Below are positions 10,357 through 21,151 of a DNA stretch of 48,382 bases, piece after piece. Source of the stretch: Perkinsus olseni. Taxonomy: Eukaryota; Perkinsozoa; Perkinsida. Below the pieces are notes generated by a model. That model was not told the origin of the DNA. It was given only the letters and a program-made list of their open reading frames with translations, and made no database searches. Where the stretch lies: contig JABANN010000240.1 of the NCBI GenBank assembly GCA_013115125.1, forward strand, positions 1-48,382, in the 5' to 3' direction. Each line of letters opens with the position of its first letter. Positions within the stretch are counted from its first letter, which is position 1. A program made the translations under genes and the position numbers.

Positions 10357-10714
10357 TTAGACGGAGACGCCAGGGAAGCACTGGTCGAAGGTCTGCTTGG
10401 GGTGTTTACTGAACAGGAACGGAGGTGTCAATCCGAAGCCTCAGATGCTAGGGATGATTACCTCTCGGCATGGGCAGGGAGAAGCTTCTTCTGAGTACAC
10501 ATGAATGTCTGTCTGCAGATGCTGCACATAAGGGTCTGGGACTGAAAAGGGGGAAGAGAACAAAATATACGATGGAACGTTGAAGGCCCGTTCCTAGTGT
10601 TACGGCCGCGATGTTCTTCAACTGAGACTCTCCGCCCTTCCCAGAGTGCTTGGCCTGTCTTTTTGCGGCATCGAGACGTTTGCGCTGAGCTTCAGAAGCG
10701 TTGGTTCTTCCCAT
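10357..10714 (-). CDS. At2g23090/ZNF706-type small zinc-finger protein, copy B
   Basis: Paralogue of the gene at 7907-8257 with the same three-exon plan and the same splice positions. Exon 1 (10604-10714) begins MGRTNASEAQRKRLDAAKRQ. Intron 1 starts GTAACACTAGG and ends CTTTTCAG; it is longer than in copy A and unrelated except near its ends. Exon 2 carries the CxxC part with ICRQTFMCTQKK, and exon 3 ends KHPKQTFDQCFPG before TAA 10357-10359. Exons are far more alike than introns between the copies, so both are probably under purifying selection. The role is inferred only from family resemblance. Confidence 0.9.
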
Positions 10715-11866
10715 AGCTTGAGACAGACTGTAGACTGAAAACAATAGTCCACGCTGTTCCGCTTCACACAGTCAAACTCGACGCTGGCAGATTATGGAAG
10801 GCGAAGAAAGAATTTAATCTCAAGAATTTGACCCCTGTTTCGAAGCCCTTTAATGAAGTATTTGATAATCACTCTACGTCGGTTGGTTCATGAAGTCCAC
10901 AGTCTTTGAGCATCCAAGTAAGCCGGTACTAACGGCGATGGGCTATAGACTCACACACACCTTGGTTTATACAAAAGCTATCTCGTCGCACTCGCATGCA
11001 TGCACACAGCAGCGCCACTAGCCATAGCAGCTGGATAGGGCTAGAAGCCTCCCATGATCGGCAGACGATCAGCAAGCAACACTCAACAAGCCAAGGACAC
11101 TAACAGCTGGACGTCTACTGCGACAACTGCCCGGAATGAGAGCACCAATGACAAACGTACCGGGGGAGAGTAGGGGAGACAACGGTTGTGACGCCAGACC
11201 AGAGTTACTGACGGTGGAGGCCGCGCAAAGGACTTCAGAAAGGCTACACGCGAGCTCCGTCAGATTCGGGGATCACTCCGCGGCTCAAACCAAACTGTCA
11301 CCGTGAGTGGCACAGATCAGGCAGGGACCCACAGTGTGGCTTCAAGTCAAGACTTGAAGAATTGCGCCGAAGCTGTCCATAAGCTGCACGATGGCAACTG
11401 CGCGAGGTAAGCAGCATTCGACACTCAAAGCGTATATCCTCGAAGCCTGTGGGGAGCTAGCGATGCAATTCATACTCTCAAGAGGAGCAAAAGAGACGAA
11501 TCAGAAGGCTGGCTAATGCACGGGTGAGCCCTGTGTGTTGTGTTCCTCTAAACGACACTATGCGTAGGCAACCCGGTGTTGCTTCTCCGTTGATGTTAGT
11601 AAGCAACGCAGGTTGGCGGGGGTGTAGAGGTCCATTCCGAGAAGGACGGAGTACTAGCTATGCACGCATGCACAAGACGATCAGCGCATAATAAGTGACA
11701 CACGGAGACATTGAGTTAGTATCATTGACGAAGCTGATCAAGACAAAAGGTGTAGCGCGAAGTACCTCCACCATTGATCACACCTTGCCCATGGTGTGTT
11801 CGAACGACCTCTCTCCATAGCAAATGGATCAAAAACACAAACAGCTGAGAGTATGATCAGAAACAT
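10715..11866. other. Intergenic region upstream of zinc-finger copy B
   Basis: About 1.15 kb without a gene I can support. It contains the block at 11303-11340 that matches 8356-8392. The region may hold the promoter or leader of copy B; otherwise nothing stands out. Confidence 0.5.
11303..11340. repeat. Conserved block upstream of zinc-finger copy B
   Basis: This is the partner of the block at 8356-8392, starting GTGAGTGGCACAGATCA. Here it lies about 590 bases before the copy B start instead of about 100, so extra DNA separates it from the gene. Confidence 0.7.
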
Positions 11867-13755
11867 TCATGTTCTCGAGACCCGCATGAGTCTCGGAGGT
11901 AACCGCGGCAACTGTATTCGATCTTCAGAGGACGGCCTAGCCGTACTGCAGGCTTTTAGTGCCTGCCTAGATCCCAGTGTAGGAGTAGTAGGGTGCCTCA
12001 CGTCAGAGTCGAATATCCGGGCCAACGACTCAGAAGGGACGAATGCTCGGCCTGAAGCATCCGGGCGATGTTGTTGAGAATGCAGAGCCCCGATAATACT
12101 CACATGCACTATGTACTTTACGCTGTAGCGACACGTGGACATGCTGAAGGTGCTCGAGGAATACCATCCATTGCTGTGCGCTCAATCCCGAGCTGTACTG
12201 CAACAAGGCTTCCACCAGCGTAGCGCTGTAGAGGTCATCAGTGTATCTGACTCCAACATCCCCATGAGAAAATAGCTGAAGCAAAGCTCACTTGATTGGC
12301 TTAGACCATAGCCCAGAAGATATTATGATGAGTTGCTCAGCACTGAGAGACCTTAGTCTTGGATACGTCTCTCGTACTAGTAGGAGGACCAGCCGGACCG
12401 CATACGTTGGTAATGCTGTAGCCTGAACGGTAGCCTCATACTACCGAGTAGCACTGTGGTGTAACAGACGGTACAAGAACTACGACTGACGAAGGAAACT
12501 GACGGCCCGAGCAGGGGCTTAGAAGTAGATTCTTCCGAGATTTTATATCCGAGTTTCAAGTGTACAACCCGGCGCTGTTAGTGAGGGCCCACGAGGAACA
12601 TATCGCGGAGCGGATGACGTGCAATTCTACGATGATGTCAGTACATCGTGCCGATGACCCGATCGCCAGGCCCGGGATGTTACCGAAGTGTTATTCCCCA
12701 CAATGAAGCCCAAATTGGACGCGAGCTGGACCCAGTCGTCAACGTCAACGTTAGCTGCAATGCTGGAAGATATCCGCTGTGATGCAAGGAAACGGAGGAA
12801 GGCTTGAGACTTCGGCGTTGTTCCACCAGGCGCTCTGGCGAAGAGGTTGAGAACCCGCACTGGATTGGTATCGATGGTGATGCTGACGGGTGATGAGAGT
12901 AACTACGACATAACAATATGTACACTGCACGGGTCCAGCAGGAGGAGGAGGAGCTCACCAGCCTGGTCTGCGCTCGAAGATCATCGACAATAGCCTCGAG
13001 ATGGTCGGAAACATCCGCTCGGGGCAGCGCCATCAGAGTATCAAGGCAAAGTGCCAGAGTGCTTGGAGAGAGCCCCTCTCCTCTCAGCAGCGATAGGAGC
13101 TCAAAGCTGGTACAGCCGAGCTTGCAGGTGGCGATTACGAACCTCACACTGATGTCAGGATCGCTGGCGAGAGATGCCGAGCACTGCCCGAGGCGAGTAA
13201 GAAGGACCTTTTCTAGTGCTTGTGTAGTGATAGGCGATAGAGCACCGATGGCCGCAGGTTGGGCAAGAGCCTCCACCAGGTCCAGGAGCTGAAATGCAGT
13301 TGTAGAAAGACCGTCACAGTGATGATGATGGTACTCACTTGGTGAATATCAGAGTAGATTGCCTGATATTCCACAGCACTCTCCGCTAGAGCCTTAGCTC
13401 TAGCAGGGTATAGGCGGTATCTAGCAACACCAGCCGCGCCGTCAACAGGGATGAAGTACTCTGAGAAAGCTACTGTGCGTCTACGGCGACCAGGGTAGTA
13501 CTCACTGCACAGTCGAGCGAGATGAGGAGGCTCTAGCTGATTCAGTTGTCTTTGACCATCATCATCATGTAGCAAATCACCCTTCTGAGCTCTACTAAGT
13601 ATGCTCATCAAATCCCCTCTCGACGTATAAGCTACCACAGAAGGATCGAACCTGGAGGAGAGGTAGGATGATGATGCTGAGGTAGGATACCAACTGCGCT
13701 ACCTTCGTCGGAGCTTCACAATCGATGGACACCGTACTAACGACGCTGCAGTCAT
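11867..13755 (-). CDS. Helical-repeat protein, probably mitochondrial
   Basis: A multi-exon gene. The likely start is the ATG at 13755, giving MTAASLVRCPSIVKLRRRFD, a basic amphipathic presequence-like N terminus, joined in phase over a short intron to the next exon (ARLCSEYYPGRRRRTVAFSE). A GTGAGT...TTTCAG intron leads to a long leucine-rich helical exon (LDLVEALAQPAAIGALSPIT, LSLLRGEGLSPSTLALCLDT). Later exons add LNLFARAPGGTTPKSQAF and LYSATLVEALLQYSSGLSAQ. Short paired helices of this kind resemble the RAP/FAST-kinase/OPR class of organelle RNA-binding solenoids, but I see no RAP domain, so the class is a guess. The 3' end near 11867-12100 is not fixed; the boundary given is approximate. 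Confidence 0.6.
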
Positions 13756-13912
13756 CGCTCCTGAAAACTGCTCTCACTGCACCCGCTGCCTGCCCCTGAG
13801 CCTGTGCCACTACGAACGCAAAAATTCGCAATAAAAGGGAGAAACCAGTGATTACAGCACAGCCGTTCAAGAGTAGACGGAGCGGTGCGAGATCAGCAGA
13901 TCAGGATGATAA

Positions 13913-14860
13913 TCAGTCCAGGTGGCTCTCTTCTACTGGAGCCACCACATTGTAGCGCCTCTTCCAGTCGGCAACTTTCTGACGAAGGTTCAATACCGCA
14001 GGATGGTTCTCCGATTCACGCCTGAGAGCAACTAGCTGCTCACATAAGAACGAAGACAGGAGAGGTCTCACATGAAGTTGGCGTAATTCGGTTGATTGCC
14101 GATGTCCCGGAGGACAGCCTGTGAGGTACCGATGCACTCATCGAACAAGGCAACTGAGAGCATGGCCAACGTAGGGCTACATCAGAGGCAACAAGGGGCG
14201 TCGCTTACTGAACTCCTTGAACTCGGGGCCATCAAAGTCAGCCTGAGGGCCGAATTGGATGGCAAGCCGAAGAGCATCGATCTGGAAGCAGCTGTCTCCT
14301 TTAGTGAACGGCGTTATGCCGTCCACGCCGAAGTCCACCAAATCAACCACACGGTTGACCATATAATCTGAGCTCACAGCCGTCTACTCTCCAAGAGCAG
14401 ACAAGGAAAAGGGGGCCTACTTTGAACGCCATACTTCGTCAACCAAGTGATCATGCGCATGCTCCCCACGTGGTAGCCCGCGTCGATGCCCCTGGCCTGC
14501 AAGTGATTCGCAAGGGAACTGCGAACAAGGGTGTATCCGCAACTATACCAATGGACCGTGCACCGTGGCTTACTCTCCAGCGTTCTTGACTCGTTCTCTG
14601 AACTCTACACTGAGGCTAGATCGCACCATGTTGGCATCAAACCGTGATACATTGGTGTAGACCGAGAGATTGTGCACCTCATCACGAAGCTCTCTCAGCT
14701 GCTGAGCCATATCACTTCCATTACCTGCGGGATGATGATGGACAACAGAGGGAGAAGTTATAAAGGAGGAAGTAGAGGGCGTACTGGCAGCAGCATCTTC
14801 GGCTTCCACTCTGTACCCTGATTTCAGGATCTGTGATTTTACAGTAGTCCTGAAGAGCAT
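13913..14860 (-). CDS. Hypothetical protein with mitochondrial-type N terminus
   Basis: Not recognised. The ATG at 14860 gives MLFRTTVKSQILKSGY, a basic start, then a serine-rich linker and a helical stretch (QQLRELRDEVHNL). Introns of about 45-60 bases separate exons with SSLANHLQARGIDAGYHVGS, MITWLTKYGVQ, VNRVVDLVDFGVDGITPFTK and DALRLAIQFGPQADFDGPEF. A phase-correct splice then joins GNQPNYANF to RESENHPAVLNLRQKVADWK, ending at TGA 13913-13915. The protein is globular and soluble, with no transmembrane segment. The neighbour downstream also looks mitochondrial. The exon chain is plausible throughout, but the function is unknown. Confidence 0.6.
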
Positions 14861-14894
14861 AGCAGTGCTTGGACGCACGTGAACGATCAGCAGC

Positions 14895-15439
14895 TCACAG
14901 TCGGGAGTTCATCATCGACGCCTGTATCAACGACCCCACTCCAACTGCCAACATCAAGCCAATTATCGCCATCAGGAAGAGAGTCACCTGAATAGCAACC
15001 TAACCGCATGCTACTCGAATCTAGCAGATGCGACTAAGAAGGAATCATTTGGAAACGGCCAGAGGATATCCCGTCCACAGCTGGTAACGATCACAATGCA
15101 TCCTGAGGCTACATGTGTATGGGACGGCCATGGCTGCGCAGTTGTAGAGGCCACACGGTCGTTGCTCTCCGTTTCGCTGGTTGAGGATGTTGATGTACTC
15201 GGGGGCGGGTTACTGGCGGAACGGGCCATGATGGGAAGAATGAAAAAACTGGCAGTTCTCCCAGCAGGTCCGAAGGAACTCAATAGCAGCCTGGCGAAGA
15301 CAGATCCAAGTAGACATGTGATATTAGGGCATGAAACGTTCATAGGGGTAATGGTACGTGTGACCATCATGAGGGCCTCGCTGGGCCACAGCACACGGAC
15401 AGATGTCAGCAAAACCGTTGCGACGAGAGTCACTAACAA
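14895..15439 (-). CDS. Hypothetical membrane protein
   Basis: Not recognised. An open frame from 15439 begins with a hydrophobic stretch (VTLVATVLLTSVRVLW) but with TTG; in-frame ATG codons follow shortly after, so the true start is uncertain. A second hydrophobic segment, a serine/threonine-rich linker and, after a possible short intron, a final exon with one clear transmembrane helix (TLFLMAIIGLMLAVGVGSLI) end at TGA 14895-14897. The frame also lies close behind the glycosyltransferase stop, so an exon-sharing alternative cannot be ruled out. Confidence 0.4.
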
Positions 15440-15482
15440 CGTCTAAAGGCTCGTACTCTCTCGGGTTCGAAGCCGAAAGTAA

Positions 15483-17300
15483 CTAATGGAAGCCATTACC
15501 ATAACAGGCAATGGCAGGCGGACTCACCGTATCCTGAAAGGCAGAGATTTCTGCGTCACTGGTGGCCATGCCCCCTCGTGGGAGATAGAGGCCCTCGAGT
15601 TGATCATGATCCTCATCATCATGACGGTATCGAGGCTTGTAATAGCCCGCCCGAACGTCTGCTCTCCACATGCACCGCAATTGACTAATATTGAGATGGT
15701 GTACCGCCCAAGTACGGTTGTGCAGTCTCGAAAACTGATGCTCGCAATAAGGGTTCAACGCTATGCGATTTTCATCTCTATCGTCGATTTGCACAAAAGT
15801 TCGTCGCTCCGCTACTAGCTGGAACAAGTAAGTGCCAAAGGCAGGGTCATCAGGGTGGGCAGAATGCAGTCCTCCCTCAGTCTCCCTCTGCACCACCATC
15901 CTCACAAGGTCCATCGATGCAACGTAAAGATTGCCTCTCACGTACAGTGGGAATCTCTCTGCTAGGGAGTAGTCCACCCGAGGGTCGTTGTAGTCTTTCT
16001 TATTATCAGGATCTCTCACAACAACACTAGCATAGTCATAGAACCCCCAAAGGTATCGCACAGGTACTCTATGCTCTACGATTTGGTCAAGTAATGGTAT
16101 GGGACGAAGATACACATCATCATCCACCCGGAGGAAATATACCGCATCCGACCAGCGTTCAGTAACATACTGGAACATCCTCAGAGACTTCAACGTCACA
16201 TTCCTGTACGTGTCCCAAACGTCTAGCTCCGCCAAGTCACCGTAAGCTGCCTGTTCCCTCGAGACCTCCTCGGGACCCTTACCGACAAAAAAGCGATAAT
16301 CAACTCGACCCGAGTCGAACGTCATTCGCCGCAACAACGACACCCATGTTTGCCGCAACGTCTGCCTCAACAGAAAATTCCTTCTAGCGCTGAAAATACC
16401 AACAAAAACAACGCTTCGCTCCGCTAGACCTTGCCTTCCCTTGTGGATTTGACAGAGAGTGCATACATGAGCATGAAGCCTCGTCTCTATAGGAAGGTGG
16501 TATCGATATTGAAACACATCTTGCGTCATTCGCTGAGTCTCCAACCGATAAAAGACGTTCTCTTCCTTCTTCTCGTTCGTCATCAAATCTTCCAGCATCA
16601 CGATGGCGGCAGGAAGCTCAAGACTGTAGATGCCCCACACCGCCTCCCCCATGTGAAAGTGGAAGGGAATGACTTTCTTCATTTCCCCTACCGGTACCAA
16701 TGGTATGGTATGATGCGCCATAGCTTCGACCAGTACCCTCGGCGGGAACTCGCCATCATCGAGGCCGCCATAGAGAAGGGTGAAGCGATACCGTTTGAAC
16801 ATTCTACTGTAGGACGATGAACCCTCCACATAAACATGATCGGGCATAATCTCAGTAGCATTAACAACCAGGTTCTGGAGATGTTGCTGCGCCATGAAAT
16901 CCCTCGGCAGCACCACCGACAGCAAATGGTCCTTCTCTAGTAGCAGCTGGATGTTCTTCTCCTCGTAGTGGGTCGGGTCGAAGTAGTAGACGTTACCCTT
17001 TCTCTCCATGAAGGGTACAATACTACGATTGCTCGTCAGGATGATATCATAGTCCCCTTCTACTCTACCACCACTAGCGTTAGAGTACAGAACTCCACAG
17101 CTGGTCCGAGGCAGCGGATTGCTGGGCCCCTCGAGCACCAGGAAGGCATCACAATCTTCCATACGCCTTGTCCAACCACTGCCCTCACTAAGTGCCGCGC
17201 TGAAGATACGATTCAGCCGATTGATTCTGTCACCAATCGAAGGAACGCCAGCAGGAACTACTGAGAAATGGACGAGAGTGACCACAAGGGTTAACAACAT
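15483..17300 (-). CDS. Two-domain glycosyltransferase: exostosin-like plus GT31 galactosyltransferase-like
   Basis: 605 codons in one exon from ATG 17300. A hydrophobic N terminus (MLLTLVVTLVHFSVVPAG) is a signal peptide or Golgi anchor. Residues about 45-240 contain a pattern like GT47/GT10 enzymes (YRFTLLYGGLDDGEFPPRVL, then EAMAHHTIPLVPV). Residues about 290-560 look like a GT31 beta-1,3-galactosyltransferase: FVGIFSARRNFLLRQTLRQT, then the metal-binding DxD motif in YFLRVDDDVYLRP, and a conserved-looking end segment with YCEHQF. It probably adds sugars to glycoproteins or glycolipids in the Golgi. A consensus donor GTGAGT near the 3' end allows an alternative last exon continuing toward 15331. 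The fusion of two transferase folds is the notable feature. Confidence 0.8.
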   Translation of the reverse strand: MLLTLVVTLVHFSVVPAGVPSIGDRINRLNRIFSAALSEGSGWTRRMEDCDAFLVLEGPSNPLPRTSCGVLYSNASGGRVEGDYDIILTSNRSIVPFMERKGNVYYFDPTHYEEKNIQLLLEKDHLLSVVLPRDFMAQQHLQNLVVNATEIMPDHVYVEGSSSYSRMFKRYRFTLLYGGLDDGEFPPRVLVEAMAHHTIPLVPVGEMKKVIPFHFHMGEAVWGIYSLELPAAIVMLEDLMTNEKKEENVFYRLETQRMTQDVFQYRYHLPIETRLHAHVCTLCQIHKGRQGLAERSVVFVGIFSARRNFLLRQTLRQTWVSLLRRMTFDSGRVDYRFFVGKGPEEVSREQAAYGDLAELDVWDTYRNVTLKSLRMFQYVTERWSDAVYFLRVDDDVYLRPIPLLDQIVEHRVPVRYLWGFYDYASVVVRDPDNKKDYNDPRVDYSLAERFPLYVRGNLYVASMDLVRMVVQRETEGGLHSAHPDDPAFGTYLFQLVAERRTFVQIDDRDENRIALNPYCEHQFSRLHNRTWAVHHLNISQLRCMWRADVRAGYYKPRYRHDDEDHDQLEGLYLPRGGMATSDAEISAFQDTVSPPAIACYGNGFH

Positions 17301-17454
17301 CTAACACCAATGATATAAAAGCACTTCAAGTGCTGCACTTGTTGCTGCACTCTAACTCAACCCTCAGGGACTATTATACGTTGGGAGGAACAATCTACAG
17401 TCATCAATAATACTATAGTGCAGGGTTGCATCATCATCAAACTCAAGCATCAGG

Positions 17455-19211
17455 CTATACTATGGTGGTCATCTGATCAGACCAGCACCTCTCGAGGAGG
17501 TCGATGCCGTGATCTTTCCCGACGACTCGAACGACGACTGCAGCGTTATTGGCGAAGTGCTCGATCTCCTCATCGAAGCCCATCTCGACAGGCTCTCGGA
17601 ACCCTACCACATTCTCTACTGCTAGTGTCTGGAAAAGACTGTCCATGTATCTGACAAAAATGTATTCGGACTCGACGGAGCGATGCAGCACTCGGTGGCA
17701 CCCACCTCTGAACAGCTTTCTTCAGGTCTATCAGGACTTCACTTGCGGAGCGCGGATACTGACAAGGAAGGCGTGACGGTGTACTCATAGAGGAAGTGTC
17801 CAGTTACATGCATTGGCAACTGGGCCTCCTTTTCCTCAGCGTACAGTCGCTTTACTGGTGGCCCATGACCCCACAGGGGGTTCGATTTTGCCGGAAAATC
17901 TATGTAGGCGATGTACGTCAGAATCTGGGCGCCGGCATCACCAACAGGACCAGTGAGGAAGGGGGTAACGGGACGTATCCGGACACCTGAGGAATGAAGG
18001 TTGACCCGAGTCAGCCACGGTTGAAAGATACTCACTGTGTTCAGCCTCGAGTTCCCTTATGAGACCATCGTCGTTCCTGAAGCCTACGTGGTAAAAACCA
18101 TCTATCAACTTGGTCGACGCCGTCATCAATCGGACGACCAGCCAGCAGCCAAAGGGGCCGCCCTTGGGCAACATGAATCTGACCAGAACAGGCGTCCTAG
18201 CAAAGCAGGGTTCGGCGCCGCCACCCACTTCTGTGTTAAGGAGGGCGGTATCGAGCATCCTGCCTCGATGCTCGTTAGTAGCCTATCAGCTCGGTATGCC
18301 TCCGAAACGAACACCCTCCGGTGCGTCTCCGTCATACCCACTAGAAGGTTCAACTGGGGGTAGCTCGGCGACAACACTGGCATGACATCTAGCTGGTCAT
18401 AGGGGTAGTCTGGCAACCACTCGAGGAAGGCCTAAGAGCCAGCGAGAGACGAGTGGAGAACACCAGCAACAGCAGCAGCAGGAGCCAGGGCACCAACTCA
18501 CCTCATTGGAGGCGTGCTCGAGGACCTGCGTGTGTGTGGCCTTTCCTCTCGAGGTCATCTGTTTCTTCTTATCACAGTAGGCAGGGGGCGGTTCATTGCA
18601 GAGGTCGAAGCTGGTGAGGCCAGCGGTGGTGGGGCACTCCAGTAGTAGAGCAACGGGCTGCGCTGAGAGGGAGGAGGACAGTCATTGCCCGGTAACGACT
18701 CCTAAACGGTACCTGGCTCAGGTAGGGCTAGTGACTCATCAGTTTGGCCATTGGTATCAGGGCATGGGGACGTCCCTGAGAGCTGCTGTATCGACTTGTA
18801 CGTCTTGAAGAACTTCCCCGACAGCTGTATCCGGCCCTCATCCACATTCCTGGTACGGACCTGAGTATGGCGGGCTCTACTACCACTACGGACTCGAAGC
18901 CGAGGCACATGTGGCCAGGTAAAACGAGGGCAAAGTTTCTATGTGAATAACAGCAAAAAGCCCGGTAAACTGAGTAGTCAGCGCGTAACACTACTCCGTT
19001 ACTCCAGCATCAGCGGCAGCAGTACTACCTGTGCTTGGATACTTGATACCGCCTTGGACCCTCGCCCAGCTCTCTTGGCTTCGGTATGGACGTCCAATAC
19101 ATCAGGCAACTGGGAGCTTACCTCATACCCACCAAAGGGCCACTCAAGGGAATACCTGCACCACGACAACAACAGTGATGGGGATGCTATAGCCATGACC
19201 ACCATCAGCAT
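17455..19211 (-). CDS. Hypothetical multi-exon protein with signal peptide
   Basis: Not recognised. ATG 19211 begins [17 protein letters not shown], a signal peptide, and the exon ends at a GTAAGC donor. Later exons read [77 protein letters not shown] and [16 protein letters not shown]. The last, after an intron ending TTTTGTCAG, carries [20 protein letters not shown] and stops at TAG 17455-17457. The sheet-rich middle could suggest a START-like lipid-binding fold, but no diagnostic motif is present and I do not claim it. Splices are typical short GT-AG introns, although the second and third exon joins are uncertain. Confidence 0.6.
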
Positions 19212-19419
19212 CGATTGCACTTACAGCCGAAAGAAGGTGGAGACTGTGAGCTGCCATGGCCAATCTCTGTTAACGGGTTGTTGGTCCCCTCCAGCAGCCG
19301 AAGTCCTCCCCTCGCCGTAATTCTTGTTATAAAACACATGCTGCCATGCCCTCCCAACCATCACTGCCAAGGCCAGTGGTGAAGGGAACGGGCCGGGGTC
19401 ATCTTGAGTGCAGCACCTA

Positions 19420-19635
19420 TCACTTCAAGTCATAGCACAGTCGCCACACCCAACCCACATACACTCTTCTATTCTCAGCCCACGACCTTATGAACTCGAC
19501 AGCCTCTACAAAGTTGTCGGGCAGTTCCTCCTGCTCCGTACAGGCAGCCCAGGTACATATAATACTACGGAGCCTTGTATAACTCTGTGCTAGCACCAGG
19601 GCCTGAGGGAATGGTGATCATCACAGCATGGCTCT

Positions 19636-19687
<52 letters not shown>

Positions 19688-20447
19688 GGACTATTACCAC
19701 TGCACTGGCAGGGTCATCCCGGCTAACTGCCTGTTTATTCATCAGGAGCCCTGTCGCGTCGGAGAGCACTTGAGAGGCATCAGCAGGGAAGGGAGTGAGC
19801 TGTAGGAAGCAGCAGCGCACCCTCACCAGACACCCGTTAGGATCGGACCCTGGCATGGGGCGGAATCTGAGGAGACGTCTACCCAGAGCTTGCGTATACG
19901 CCATAGCCTACTACCTCACTTTAAGTACTGTACCAGGGGTATTGGAGACGTATGCCTCCGACAAAGAGGGCCCTTGGTACCTCCTCAAGAAGTGCCTGAA
20001 TGTACTCATCCTAGTAGTAGTGGCGGCATGGAAAGGCTACGAGTACTACTACTACAACTGCATCGAAGTAGGGGTTACTGTTATAACATTCACCCGCGAG
20101 TGGGAGACTATAAAAAAGCTTCAATCATCAGGAGCATCATCTCGATTTAGTGACGGCTCAAGCTGCCACTCCCGGTCCGCATCTCCATTCAGAAAACAGC
20201 TGACCGAATTCCCAAATCAATTCGAAACATTCTCGAGTCAATCCCATACACAACCGAAAGCTAAACGGATAACCCAACGTGGTAGCTCTCCCCGAAGGCG
20301 ATGCCAACCAGCGTGCGAACTCCCTCTTCCCAAGTAGTACAATAAGTCAGTCGAAAGGTCCTGCGCCATCGAAAGCTCTGTGTCATCTAAACCATTGAGG
20401 CCCTGGGAGTTACACTCTGCCGATGTCGTCAACTCCCCCAGGAACAT
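19420..20447 (-). CDS. Hypothetical multi-exon protein
   Basis: Not recognised. The last two exons join cleanly: the exon ending [16 protein letters not shown], intron 19603-19697 (GTAATA to CCTCAG, phase 0), then the final exon 19420-19602 with [20 protein letters not shown] and [14 protein letters not shown] before TGA. The intron consists largely of (CTG)16. Upstream minus-strand frames look coding ([54 protein letters not shown]) but I could not join them all in phase; the start at 20447 is tentative. This reading explains the plus-strand open frame at 19795-20337 as antisense. Confidence 0.5.
19639..19686. repeat. (CAG)16 microsatellite inside an intron
   Basis: Sixteen CAG units on the plus strand, or (CTG)16 in the sense of the minus-strand gene, contained within its intron 19603-19697. 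Poly-alanine and poly-cysteine frames here are artefacts. Confidence 0.97.
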
Positions 20448-20526
20448 ATTAGACGTCCACAGTACGTGGGGCACCAGCCACAACTACAACAACAGAAGCA
20501 TGAACAACGTCTAACACACTGAGTAC

Positions 20527-20836
20527 TCATAATACAGCATCAAAGCCATTCTGCCACTTGGGCTGATAGATAGAGTCGCTATACGGTGCCGTTAGACTAC
20601 CTGAGCAGGCCATGCACATCAGGACACAACAGCAGATGAGTATCTTACAAGTAGTTGGCAGGCCTAACAGTATACGCTGACTGTGATTAGTAAACCAGGA
20701 CGATATTATACCTGAGCCCCTCGATGATGATGACGGTGCGATGGCAGTAGCGACGATTGTCACTACTTGATAGCTCCTCAATAAGTTGATCTCGGAGGGC
20801 CCCATCAGCCGAAGGGCTGACGCTAGCGGCCACCAT
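20527..20836 (-). CDS. Small single-pass membrane protein
   Basis: Not recognised. From ATG 20836 a short exon ([20 protein letters not shown]) joins across an intron of about 55 bases (GTAGTG to GGGGCTCAG), in phase, to an exon with [20 protein letters not shown], a cysteine-rich transmembrane helix, ending [10 protein letters not shown] and TGA. It encodes about 85 residues. A hydrophobic stretch extends upstream of the ATG in the same frame ([11 protein letters not shown]), so the gene may begin further 5' with a signal peptide in an earlier exon. Confidence 0.45.
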
Positions 20837-21151
20837 CAACAACAACAACACCCAACCTAGATTGAACACTCGAAGTACTCCAGTGAACTCAACTCCAACT
20901 TCAACTCCACTACGACTGTCTGTGTGGTCATGGTAAGAGGGGGGCGGCCCAAAGGAGCATCATCATGAAGATGTGCATCACCACTGACGGAAATGCGAAT
21001 GAGGTTGGTATAAATCCCAGTCGTCCACTAAATGGAACTTTATTAAATTGGCAGGATGAATAAAATGCTTCGGCTTCTTCCACCACAGTTCGCCAAGCTG
21101 CTTCCGATACCTACTCGAATATCCCCTCGCGGAACCCCATCACAAGAGATC

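Noticed and set aside
15461-15476. GGGTTCGAAGCC, resembling a tRNA B box
   Set aside because: No A box, acceptor stem or cloverleaf could be built around it; it lies between two minus-strand genes.
17796-18385. Plus-strand frames opposite the 17455-19211 gene
   Set aside because: They are short, overlap minus-strand exons joined by GT-AG introns, and show no family resemblance.
19795-20337. Plus-strand open frame of 180 codons with two hydrophobic segments
   Set aside because: It begins at GTG, and the minus strand shows phase-correct exons and protein-like sequence across the same bases (for example [18 protein letters not shown]), so this frame is better read as antisense.
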